Assembly: GCA_946803715.1 (NCBI GenBank)
Contig: CAMPET010000032.1
Location: forward strand, 205,654 to 269,653
Source: Beroe ovata
Lineage: Eukaryota; Ctenophora; Nuda; Beroida; Beroidae
DNA: 64,000 nucleotides
Direction: 5' to 3'
Shown: positions 55,101 through 64,000 of the stretch, one piece after another
Position numbering within the stretch: position 1 is the stretch's first letter
Layout: each line of letters begins with the position of its first letter
Made by a program: the position numbers and the translations under genes
Notes under the pieces: generated by a model
Told to the model about the DNA's origin: nothing
Database searches by the model: none
What the model saw: the letters and a program-made list of their open reading frames with translations, nothing else

Positions 55101-57481
55101 GTGTACGGTCCCCTATCATGCATGGTGGCTTGATCCCATGACCAACTCTTCAGGTAGCAGTCCGCCGTCACCAGGATCTACAAAATCACCGACCCCCAGA
55201 GCAACAGCGCCACAGAAACTATTTTCCCACACCGTGGTGATACAAAGTGGTTGGACAGCCATGTACCGCACTAAGTTTGGGAAGTCCTCGTCTCTTCATA
55301 TGTTCAAAAAGAGATTCTTTTCCCTTTCCTTTGCAGCTCTCAGCTACGGAACCAAGGCATCACTGGTGAGAGAAGTAATTTCCCGTTTTCGTGAGTGCGA
55401 ACTCTTAGAATCGCTACCGTTTGGCTATGAGCTTTCTTTGGTCCAGTTTAAGGAATAACTCCAATCCCCGTACAGGGCCAATCACTTAACAGTACGAAAC
55501 TGATAGCTATCGGGGATATCACGTCAGTGGAACGTGTTGATAAGCACGTTTTTGGGCACAAATACGTGCTCCAAGTTCTTGTTTCCAAGGGAACCGGTCT
55601 CCCTTCAGCGCTGTATATCAAACTTAAGGTATGTCCGACTTGCATACCACTCCCAATGCCTATAAGCATGAAGTGGCTCAGGTTTGATATGGAATAGTGG
55701 AATACAGGCTCCTTTTAATTTGTTCCGGACACCGTGTAATAGAATGATTTTGCAGTCCCTGAACGAAGTAACCGAGTGGATATCGTCACTCCGCAAAACG
55801 TGCTGTCAGAATACAAACACTCTCAACTATTACCATCCCGGATCATTCCGGGCCAAGAAGTGGACATGTTGCACTTCCAGATCGCTCACAGGTAGCCCAA
55901 TATGTGTGTGACCTCTCTGTTGTAGCTATGTCATTTTGTCCTTTGTCCGTGTTTGTAGTTGAGAAGAGTCGTACACATTGGAGGCTAAGGTTAAAGCACG
56001 TGTATTCACCACAGTAGGTATTTACCACGTGGTTTTCTTAACAGAGAAAGGTTGCAGCAAGACACATCGTTCCATTGTACTTGGGGACTGGAGAGACCCA
56101 CTGAACTCTGATGTGGAGATCCAGACAATATTCTCGCAGCTATACAACGCTAAAGTTGGCCTTACGTTAGTGAACAGTGCGCCATTCATATAGTTATAGC
56201 CGACCACTATGATATGTTGGTAACTTACTGAAATGACCACCAGTAACTTTCACCGCTGGAGGTACTATTCTAATGGTGGCCATTCCTAATTTCAGGTCGA
56301 AGTACCTGCAGATAGAAAGGTTGCGGTCTATCAAGGGGGAGGATGAAGATCGCACCTGTGACGGTGTGAAAACATCACGGACACGATCAGTGATATCCCG
56401 CCGTGCTGGGCTGAAGAGATCGAAGAAAGTAACCAGCATTGTGAGTCCCTCTCTTTCATGCACCAGAATTAGTGAAGATATTATTATTATTCCGGAATAC
56501 CGTAGCTCTTAGGAATTACGACTAACGTGCTATTACACCTAAATCACCAATGTTCGTGTTATCAGAGTCGATCCCGCGCCCAGAGCATGTCAGTCAGGAC
56601 AGAGAAAGTGGCGATACCGGCACTGTCCAGGTCTTTGGATATCCCAGTCCAAAGGAAAAGCAGCTCCTTCGATTGTCCGCCATCGCCTATTCCAGAACGA
56701 GCTACACCACAAGGTTTGTGTGATGAGTGTGTGTGTGTGTGTGTGNNNNNNNNNNNNNNNNNNNNNNNNNNNNNNNNNNNNNNNNNNNNNNNNNNNNNNN
56801 NNNNNNNNNNNNNNNNNNNNNNNNNNNNNNNNNNNNNNNNNNNNNNNNNNNNNNNNNNNNNNNNNNNNNNNNNNNNNNNNNNNNNNNNNNNNNNNNNNNN
56901 NNNNNNNNNNNNNNNNNNNGTGTGCAGTGTGTCAGTGTGTCTTCTGTTCCTCGATACTACTTCGTAATAATCTTTCACCAAGCCTTGCGTTGAGTGACAA
57001 ATTGAGCTGGGAAAGTAATTATGAGATTTTATTAATCCATTTTTTATCCGGCTCAAGAATTTCATTGAACCTCATATGCGTTAACACAACGAGCTAGTAG
57101 CCTGCACTAAAGCAGTGGCCCTGCATTGCGAAAAACATGACTAATATCATCTTCACGACTTCAAAATTGCCTCACTCGAGCTGCCTACCTCTGAAATTTG
57201 TCAGATCACAACGAACAGAGAACTTTCCACGAGCAAGCCGTGAAAATTTTGACGATCCTGCTCATTTTGTACATGCTGGTGAGATGATTATTCTGATATT
57301 GTAGGACTCGAAATGGTGGCACCAAGGTTCCAGAGTTCTACCGGATATTCCTATTCCAGGTGCGACTAGTGATGGAAGTGAAGAGTGTGGTGGCGGTAAA
57401 CCTGCCATATCGCGGCTTCTCAGTGTCCTAAACTTGATAGAAGTGGCTCACGAGGATACGAACAAGCAGTCCTACTCGTGA
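52129..57481 (+). CDS. GAP1-family Ras GTPase-activating protein (RASA2/3/4, RASAL1-like)
   Basis: Thirteen exons join in phase. Exon 1 (52129-53022) encodes MGVCGGDVRYENIA and two C2 domains (about residues 24-150 and 155-285). The RasGAP domain follows with the arginine finger in ETLFRENTLASKCMDQYMKI (spanning the intron at 53362-53469), then SFLFLRFFVPAVMNPKLF, and AMQQIGNMCKQP from 54802. Next come a PH domain (SGWTAMYRTKFGKSSS, MFKKRFFSLS) and a Btk-type zinc motif (YYHPGSFRAKKWTCC plus the downstream GCSKTHRSIVLGDW exon). This C2-C2-RasGAP-PH-Btk order defines GAP1 proteins, which inactivate Ras (and often Rap) in response to calcium or phosphoinositides. The last exons (56296-56440, 56566-56713, 57305-57481) are Ser/Arg-rich. 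A 174-N run lies in the final intron. The frame opens upstream to 52033, but the ATG at 52129 fits better. Confidence 0.93.
54325..54806. repeat. Duplicated intron/exon boundary around an N join in the RasGAP gene
   Basis: 54325-54557 (up to the N at 54558) and 54590-54806 are near copies, including the 3' splice site and the first six bases of the exon at 54802. Only the second copy continues as the exon. Substitutions are a few percent, as expected of two alleles left unmerged. Confidence 0.82.
56720..56925. repeat. (TG)n microsatellite with an assembly gap
   Basis: tgtgtg tract runs into Ns at 56746-56919 and resumes as gtgtgcagtgtgtcagtgtg. Lies in the last intron of the RasGAP gene. Confidence 0.85.
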
Positions 57482-58267
57482 TGACACCACGGACACGCGA
57501 GACACCACCCATGTGGTGACAACCAGATGCAATTTGAATCGTGGCACAACTTGTCTGAACAGTTGTGCACTATGGTTGATCCTGCCCCAGTGCCCCCCCA
57601 TGGAATTCGCTTCAGACTGAACATCCGATCAGTTTCTCAAGAATAAATTGCATTACTGTGACCGTCACATTCACACTTCCAATGATACCACTCTTTATTA
57701 CGTACCCGACACCCGTGCAACACGAAACTGTCCGTGAACACGCGTGCAGTGTAACTGTATGAAACTTGGCACGAACTTGAACAACTGACACAATCTCAGT
57801 CAATATGCACAACAATCAGTTAATGATGGTGCTACTGCAGTGCGCTCATTTCAGAGTGCAGTACCACACCACTACAGTAGTACTCACACGAGACAGGAGA
57901 ACTGATTACTGATATTACTTCAAATATATTGCCGCGGCGGCGGCGGCTGGCTGCAGTAACGGCAGCCCCATTAGCAACTGTCATGCATAATTCTCTAGCT
58001 GAGCAGCATCATAGTGGTGTATTTGTTTTCAATATTGTAGCTGCTACAGATTAGTTACATGCCATTGTAAGCTTCATACAGTTCACAATTGTGCACTTCA
58101 GCTGCACTTCAGAACACCCTGTGTTTTTACCCAAACTCCCGCCTATCGGAAGTCTTCTCACTCATCTTACAAACAAACATACCTACTCACTCTCAAATTC
58201 CCACGAATTATTGAAATTTATCTGTCTCTAACGATCAATCGTCCTCTCGGAATCATTGCGAGACTAC
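57482..58267. other. Intergenic region between RasGAP and the next gene
   Basis: No gene seen. It contains the RasGAP 3' UTR, a gccgcggcggcggcggctgg triplet run at about 57931-57950 and the promoter of the following gene. Confidence 0.5.
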
Positions 58268-59949
58268 ATGAATCCGACAGTGTTCTGTGCGTCGTACAAC
58301 GCAGTCACGCCTATACACTACACTGTGCAGCTACGTGAAACTGACATCAGTCTCAAAGGTAATTGCTGGTGTGTCGAGCACGCCTGCTCCCCTTGATAAA
58401 TTGCTAGTGTGTGCCCGTTAATGAACACCTGACATCAATGAGATCAATGACTTCACTCCTTTAGATAATAGATTTTCATATATTGATGCCCCCTTATTTT
58501 TGTAGGTCCCAAATACCACAATCTCATGGAAGAAAGGCTACTTCAGTCTCGTCTGAACCACCTCGAGAACCAACTGAGAAGAACCACACTGGTAACCCAG
58601 CGACAGCAACTCCATATCCAGAAAACGCTGAACAACATCCCCAAACCCTCCAAAAACCTAGACAGGCGGGTGGCGGAAGCGTTTAGGTTTATCATGGCAG
58701 AGGAGGAGGATAAGTCGCAGCAACACGACCGGAAGTCGGCAGATAAAGGGATATTGCGGAGGCCCGGCGGTGGCGGTAGCTCGCGAGTCACAAGTCACGG
58801 ATCACGGGCCTCGTCCTATAGCATGGGGAGTGGCGAGAGTGATTCGTACTCCTTTACATCGGAGCAGAGAAACCGACTGTTACGAATAGTTCACCGTAAA
58901 TACTCCGCTCCGAGTTGTGTGAGTAGTACTGAGTATTGAGTAGAACCTACTCATTGTGTACTGAGAAGTACCTACCTACTGGGTTCTGAGTAGTTGGTAC
59001 TCAGTGAGTGACTACTGAGAAGGAGGGACTCAATGAGTACTCAGTGAGTTGTGATGACTCTGCAGACATTGGGGTACCACTTTATTCTCACTCAGCAAAT
59101 TGCGACGGATGAGTTATGTGGTGAGGAGGAAACACCTGTAGTTATGCCTATCCATGATTCTGCTAGCAAGTGGAAGGTGAGTCGTGGTACAATGACCTTC
59201 TCATAGTCTCTTCGACAATAGTCACACTGATTTCGACCACACACGTTATTTGCTCTATCTATATCTTAACCTCTATCTAAACCTACAACATTTAACAGAT
59301 GGCCGGTAAAAAGATTCTGCCTACTCTTCGGTTTCAACGCCGTGTCCTGGTTATGGAGCCACATTCTGCCACCGTGGCAGCCAGGCGGCAGAGTTTGCCG
59401 CCGGACGCCCGACTCCTACCCGTACCTGTCGCCACGAATGACGAATTTCAGGTACATATGTAGCAATAACTACATGTCGAACTTGTGATCGTAGGTACCT
59501 ATCTTTTTAGGTATAGGTAAGTAGGAAGGTACCTACTGAATGTTTATCCGGTTTATAATGTTTTTTTCTTGTCAGGATGGAAGTATGGTCGAACCAAAGA
59601 CAAGCATGTGGAGAGCAGTGGCCCTAGCCGCCAGGATCAGATACAGGGCCCTGAAGAATAAAGAAATGATGGGTTTAAACGAGGGTTCGTTTCTTACTAT
59701 TCCGAATGGGATGGAATCTATGTTTCTTCCTGATAGCTAATTCCACTTCTATCCCTCATTTCTGAGATTCTATCCCGTCATTTCTGTACTATTTCAGGAC
59801 TCACATTAGAAACCCAGAGCCGCCGTGGATCAGATCAAGGTGGCAGCAAAGGTGTGAACAAGGACTGGAAAACAATATCATACCGGAGACGGCCGTCGGA
59901 GGACACTAACGCAAAGTGGGGCGCTATTCTGAAAGCTCTGAAGTCGTAG
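58268..59949 (+). CDS. Unrecognised six-exon protein
   Basis: Six exons join without frame break: 58268-58358 (MNPTVFCASYNAVTPIHYTV), 58506-58918, 59066 to about 59176, an exon beginning MAGKKILPTLRFQRR (about 59300-59452), one beginning DGSMVEPKTSMWRAVAL (about 59577-59682), and the last from about 59799 to the stop at 59949. The total is about 325 residues. Exon 2 has a coiled-coil start (MEERLLQSRLNHLENQLRR), then a Gly/Ser-rich low-complexity stretch. The C-terminal exons are basic (ALAARIRYRALKNKEM; SYRRRPSEDTNAKWGAILKAL). I recognise no family. Consistent splice phases and conserved-looking blocks argue it is real. Confidence 0.65.
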
Positions 59950-60069
59950 CTGCAGTGACATTTACATGACACATATTTGGATTTTCCATTTGATATCAAA
60001 ATTATAGGATTCATCTATTTTGGACAAGAGAATTGTTGTTTATCTTCTTGTCAGCTGTCCGTCTACTTT

Positions 60070-60210
60070 CAATTTCCAAACTTTGTTTAAAGGGGTCATG
60101 CGCAGTGCGCGCCTTAGTCTAGCCTAGTGGTTCGCGCGCGCGTCTTGTGATTGTGCGCGTAACCTGAAAAACTGAGCTTATCATAGCGGATTGTTTTCGC
60201 GGTCCACAAC
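60070..60210. repeat. CpG-rich repeat near GPN3 3' end
   Basis: Contains gcgcagtgcgcgcctta and ttcgcgcgcgcgtcttgtga clusters similar in composition to other CpG-rich elements here. Confidence 0.5.
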
Positions 60211-60477
60211 TGGTCTTTAAAAATGTGTGACCGAGTGGGGCTCTGCAATCTGCATTCCTTATCCGAATTCGCAAAACAAGTATTGGTTTTGTGTTACATT
60301 GCAAACAATAGATAAAACGTATTTAAGTATGAATGTACTGCAAATATCAAATAACAATTTCACTTTGTATGAACCTGGAAATTGGAACAATCTGTAGGCG
60401 ACTACCGTTATGTTATTTCAATGGCAAATAAATTAAGAGTTAAAAAGATGATTAAAATTGTGTTGATAAGAAATGTT

Positions 60478-61951
60478 TCATATTTCGTCCCCGAAACCAC
60501 TTTCAGTGTCTTCGAACTCTCGAGGACCCCTCGGTTCGGCATCGTCGCCGATCTGTAGCATCATGTCAATCTGAAACAAAACCAAATGAAAACCTTCTAT
60601 AGATAGACCGTTAGCATTCCTACGTCATGGTTATGCAGTGGTGTTAACAAGTTGCGACGAATGGATGCTCATAAATCACAGATATTTGTGTTCTCAAGAA
60701 CTGGACTGTCAAATATATTCTAGCATGCATTTACACAACATTTATCTGGTAGATGCTACATAATACTGCACTTCCTCAACGTCTGGGGATATGTACTTAC
60801 TTGCAAGCAGAGGTCACCGATAGAATCCTCGTCCTCAACATTGAGAGGGACAAAATGGACAAGACTGTAGTCATCAAGGAGTCGAGCTAGGGCGTGAGAC
60901 AGTTTCGCATGCCTGTGTGTTGTGTAAGTAAGAGAGCGTTATACACTCATTCTCAAAATCGTACCCTGAGAATGTTCTAGCATCTACCTCTTGTTAGTTG
61001 TCCTGGGTAGCAAGTCTGTCATGATGTGTTCGCTGGGGTCAAGCCATTGCTCCAGTGACTCCTTGTCTTTGGTCGATAACAAGTCTATCTGTAGAGAGAG
61101 GGTTTGTTTAAAGAGGTATATCCGATGATTGATGCATTATCATCAGATCAGTTTATCGAAAACAAGAGCACAACCTAAAGTAACATGTGCACAATCAGCC
61201 TATACAACGGATAAAGTTACCTTCGATAGAACGTTAACATGTGATATCTGCAGCTGAACCATTGCTGACAATGCTGAACACATCCCAGCAATGAACTTGC
61301 TCGGTTCTACCAGGAACTGTGAATCTAGGAGGTACACAGCACAAACCCTGCGCGGTGGAGAGAAAAACGGTTATTCTCGCCAAGCGGTGAACTTCTCAAA
61401 ACCCACTTTTTGAGTTCCTCAAAGAGCCCACCTGATGTCCCACTGTTCCAGGGTGGAAATGAAACGTCTCATGAGATCCATGTGAGTGTATATTTCTATC
61501 TGTCCAGGACAATCTATGATGAAATAGTCATCGTCAACCTCTCCCAAACACTCCTCTAACCAGGAAGTGTTCTGTATGAGATACTCCATGCAGAAAACAA
61601 GACCTCCATTGGGTCCAAACCTGGAGTTCAAACCAATGATAGTACAACAATGATATTACAGCACGAGGGTAATCATGGTTACCTGGCAACCAGGTAACCA
61701 GGGTTATGCATACCACTCTCATTTCATCACAGCAAGGTTTACCTCAGTTCTCCATCCTCCATGACATCATCAACAGATATCAGCTCCCTGATATCGCACT
61801 GAACTGGATACGCAAAGTGTTCCGCGGCAGGGTCCAAGTTGATGCAGTGTACTTTCCGTCTCAGCATGGCGTAGTGCTGCTCAATCGTGTGAGTGTACGT
61901 AGATTTCCCCGCACCTGCGGGACCCATCACAAGTTGGGCGTATCGCGGCAT
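60478..61951 (-). CDS. GPN3: GPN-loop GTPase 3
   Basis: About six exons on minus from the ATG at 61951 to the TGA at 60478, roughly 275 residues. GPN3 is a dimeric GTPase that, with GPN1, is needed for assembly and nuclear import of RNA polymerase II. Seen in order: [20 protein letters not shown] (P-loop GPAGAGKST), [34 protein letters not shown], the family-defining GPN insertion [14 protein letters not shown], the G3-like [25 protein letters not shown], a NVLSKIDLLS base-specificity motif, and an acidic tail ending ESGFGDEI. The [13 protein letters not shown] start is characteristic of GPN3 and separates it from GPN1 and GPN2. A CACGTG array lies directly upstream. Confidence 0.95.
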
Positions 61952-62028
61952 CTCACGTGTAGCGACGCGTCACGTGTAGCTAGGTGTCACGTGTAGCTAG
62001 GTGTCACGTCTAGCTAGGTGTCACGTGA
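61952..62028 (-). promoter_or_regulatory. 17-bp tandem CACGTG (E-box) array upstream of GPN3
   Basis: CACGTG or CACGTC starts at 61954, 61971, 61988, 62005 and 62022, exactly 17 bp apart, within a repeated unit tcacgtgtagctaggtg. The first site is only 2 bp upstream of the GPN3 initiator ATG. CACGTG is the core site of bHLH factors such as USF, MYC/MAX and MiT/TFE. The fourth copy has CACGTC. That it acts as promoter or 5' UTR is inference from position. Confidence 0.65.
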
Positions 62029-62034
62029 TCATAG

Positions 62035-62575
62035 GATGGACAAGACATTCTTAAGCTTTGCTACAGGGGACTGGGGAGATAAGATTGTATGAGTTGTAGA
62101 AATTTCGTACCTACTTCAAACCTTTTATAATCGTCTCGAAAACTATAATTTGTGACAAAAGAGAAAGAAACTATTTAGTGGAGTGATAGTTTACAATGGT
62201 AATTTACAGAGGTCAAATGTTGTGATGTGGAGTGAATATAGAGTCCTCGAATTCAGAAACAAAAGAGTCATCTAATATAGAGCAAAAGAATATCATACTA
62301 ATCCCTATCATAAAGTTATAATTGGGTGCGTAACAGCGAGCAGATTACTTGGCGTAGATTTTGAATGTGGTGCTATTTCGAGAAATCATTGAAAATTTTA
62401 ATTCCTTACAATATGTGAGATTTAAAGCCGAATTACCAACAATATCACGAACTTCTTGAACGGATAATCTAATAATAAATCAAATTTCATATTAGCAAAA
62501 GTAAAGAAACCCTTTTAAATATTCAATTACAAAATAAAAGTCAACTCAGATCTAGCAAAAAGCAAACACCAAATA
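62035..62575. other. AT-rich intergenic region
   Basis: No gene or repeat supported. Confidence 0.5.
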
Positions 62576-62580
62576 GGTAC

Positions 62581-63435
62581 CTATAATTCTCTCCTCATAA
62601 TTTCTAAAAAATCCCATGTCTTGCCAGATTTCCAGAAAACATTCAGCCTGTCGTCAATTGTGAAACACAACTCATACCCCTCTTCCACCACAACATTGTC
62701 AATGATGAGAAAAAACCAGGTCGGAACGGTGCTTTGTTCTATTTTTAGATTCTTATCATTGTAGTTGTTGTATGACAAGTCAATGTTACCACCCGATGTC
62801 ACCAGTGCTTTCCACACGGCTGGATGAATGAAATAGTGTCTCGCTACTTCCCCCGTCGTACTGTTGAATAAACGTATCACCATCGGTTTATCCCCTTTCC
62901 ACACAACATCATCCCTCACTTGGAAATGCATGCGGACACGATATGTGGCCGGATACACGGGGGAGCTAAGTTTGGGTAATTTAGTCGAGAAGATGAGCCA
63001 TGCAATCTCCTTCAGATAGACAACTTCACGGTCCAATACTGCGTCATGTTTGATAAACACGTGGTCTATGTCTCCTAGATACCCAAACACATGGGACTCG
63101 CAAATGCTCACTCTCACGAGGTCCGCTGAGTCGTCTACCGATTGCAAGATTTGCTGGAAGAGAGGCAATCTGTACAAATCGTCAGGGAGATACAGTGGTC
63201 GGAGTGTTAGGAGAGCGTTATAGAGCTTTCTTTCATATGGTAACAGTAGGCGTTCATTCGATAAGAAGAAGTGTTCAATTCTATCACACCTCCCAGACTT
63301 GATAGAAATGTGGTAAAGGTAGTCACTCACTGATTGGTATATGACATGGGATACTGAACAAAGCTGAGCGAGGTCTGTCGGGTTTAGGAAAGTGAAGACG
63401 TGCTCAAGCAAGAATGCACTCAAGTGTTCCAACAT
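62581..63435 (-). CDS. F-box-like protein
   Basis: One frame of 284 residues. The N-terminus, LEHLSAFLLEHVFTFLNPTDLAQLCSVSHVIYQSVSD, follows the F-box pattern (L--L-----IF-FL---DL--L--V), which binds SKP1 in SCF ubiquitin ligases. The C-terminal half is beta-rich with YRVRMHFQVRDDVVWKGDKPMVI and YELCFTIDDRLNVFWKSGKTWDFLEI, a layout like the PP2/FBA-type substrate-binding domains of some F-box proteins, but I cannot assign it firmly. The start is the first ATG; a 5' exon is possible. It sits between GPN3 and the release-factor gene, all on the same strand. Confidence 0.6.
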   Translation of the reverse strand: MLEHLSAFLLEHVFTFLNPTDLAQLCSVSHVIYQSVSDYLYHISIKSGRCDRIEHFFLSNERLLLPYERKLYNALLTLRPLYLPDDLYRLPLFQQILQSVDDSADLVRVSICESHVFGYLGDIDHVFIKHDAVLDREVVYLKEIAWLIFSTKLPKLSSPVYPATYRVRMHFQVRDDVVWKGDKPMVIRLFNSTTGEVARHYFIHPAVWKALVTSGGNIDLSYNNYNDKNLKIEQSTVPTWFFLIIDNVVVEEGYELCFTIDDRLNVFWKSGKTWDFLEIMRREL

Positions 63436-63719
63436 TGGTATCTCATTGACTGTATCATACCTTTGAAAGGATTTTATTCATTTCCTTCTCTGCACGGATT
63501 TGTATCATACCTGGTAAAGGGATAGAGATATGTAAGTACATCGACATAAGTGGCCTGGTTAAGTCTATCATGATTCCTATGAAATCTCAACCATCATATA
63601 TGATTTGAATTTGTGTAAAAGTAGAAATTATCACCAAATTTCACGATAAAACTATCAAATAAATTTCTATTCCTATCATAAACGCTCGAATAATGAATAT
63701 TGCCGTTCTACTAACAGCA

Positions 63720-64000
63720 TCAATCCTTACCCAAGTCACTAGCAATTTCAGCCAGCTTTTGGAGTTGCCATGCTAAGCTGACTTTTTTGTGCAGTTCCAT
63801 GAATTTACCAGGATCCACTAGATAATCCTGCACATTGGGCACCTCCACCTTATATCTGTGATCTAACACCGTACCAGACTTATAGTTGTAAGTTCTGATC
63901 TTGTCTGATCTGTCACCTTGCTTGACTTGGTTTTTTACACGCTTGCTGGCCTCCAATTCCTGTGACTCCATCTCCTTTTTCAAGATAGCTGACTTGAGTT
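63720..64000 (-). CDS. MTRF1L: Mitochondrial peptide chain release factor 1-like, C-terminal exon (partial)
   Basis: The minus-strand frame enters from the window edge and ends at 63720. It reads ASKRVKNQVKQGDRSDKIRTYNYKSGTVLDHRY, matching the class I release-factor segment (QVG-GDRSE-IRTYNFPQ--VTDHR) that follows the GGQ loop, then a C-terminal helical tail. Class I factors hydrolyse peptidyl-tRNA at stop codons; the GGQ motif and codon-recognition domain lie outside the window. MTRF1L is preferred over MTRF1 as the universal form, but the visible part cannot decide. Confidence 0.8.
   Translation of the reverse strand, partial: LKSAILKKEMESQELEASKRVKNQVKQGDRSDKIRTYNYKSGTVLDHRYKVEVPNVQDYLVDPGKFMELHKKVSLAWQLQKLAEIASDLGKD

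Overview
The window is nuclear DNA from an invertebrate animal. Nearly every recognisable gene is split by short GT-AG introns, often 60-400 bp with 3' ends of the form tttcag. The gene set is metazoan: slingshot phosphatase, a GAP1-type RasGAP, a CREC EF-hand protein, an SGLT-type transporter, and axonemal proteins that imply motile cilia. Gene density is high and introns are small, and repeats include non-LTR and Penelope-like retroelements plus many CpG-rich foldback elements. This suggests a compact-genome animal, perhaps an early-branching lineage such as a sponge or placozoan, but I cannot fix the taxon. The assembly is draft. Seven single-N joins (3848, 4598, 29023, 42148, 48116, 50809, 54558) and two longer N runs are present, and at several joins the flanking sequence is a slightly diverged duplicate, as expected of unmerged alleles.

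Layout. 0.5-3.1 kb: POLR1D and CFAP100, both minus. 3.6-11.8 kb: CFAP251 on minus, with its last exon separated from the rest by a plus-strand SGLT-type SLC5 gene, so the transporter appears nested in a CFAP251 intron. 12.9-15.7 kb: CCT2 (minus). 15.7-19.2 kb: repeats. 19.3-25.5 kb: a small TIM chaperone, COG6 and mevalonate diphosphate decarboxylase (all minus). 25.6-30.9 kb: a repeat and retroelement island. 30.9-38.9 kb: slingshot phosphatase (plus). 39.8-41.2 kb: an unrecognised basic protein with a SAP-like segment (minus). 41.3-44.1 kb: tandem and foldback repeats. 44.1-47.6 kb: an intronless DNA polymerase nu-like gene and an intronless coiled-coil gene (plus). 49.1-50.4 kb: CREC protein (minus). 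52.1-57.5 kb: GAP1 RasGAP (plus). 58.3-59.9 kb: an unrecognised six-exon gene (plus). 60.5-64.0 kb: GPN3, an F-box-like gene and the 3' end of a mitochondrial release factor (all minus).

The genes are mostly unrelated housekeeping, ciliary and signalling genes, not one pathway. Functional links are limited: CFAP100 and CFAP251 are both axonemal, and POLR1D and GPN3 both serve RNA polymerases.

The most unusual signals concern how repeats interact with splicing. A 43-bp tandem repeat has copied the 3' splice site and first 18 coding bases of an SLC5 exon, giving an array of potential in-frame microexons with 3 extra copies in one version and 7 in the other. An intron of the SAP-like gene coincides almost exactly with a 150-bp inverted-repeat element. 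An MVD intron holds a perfect foldback whose loop carries a 64-bp copy of the neighbouring exon. A 17-bp tandem array of CACGTG boxes sits directly upstream of the GPN3 start codon.
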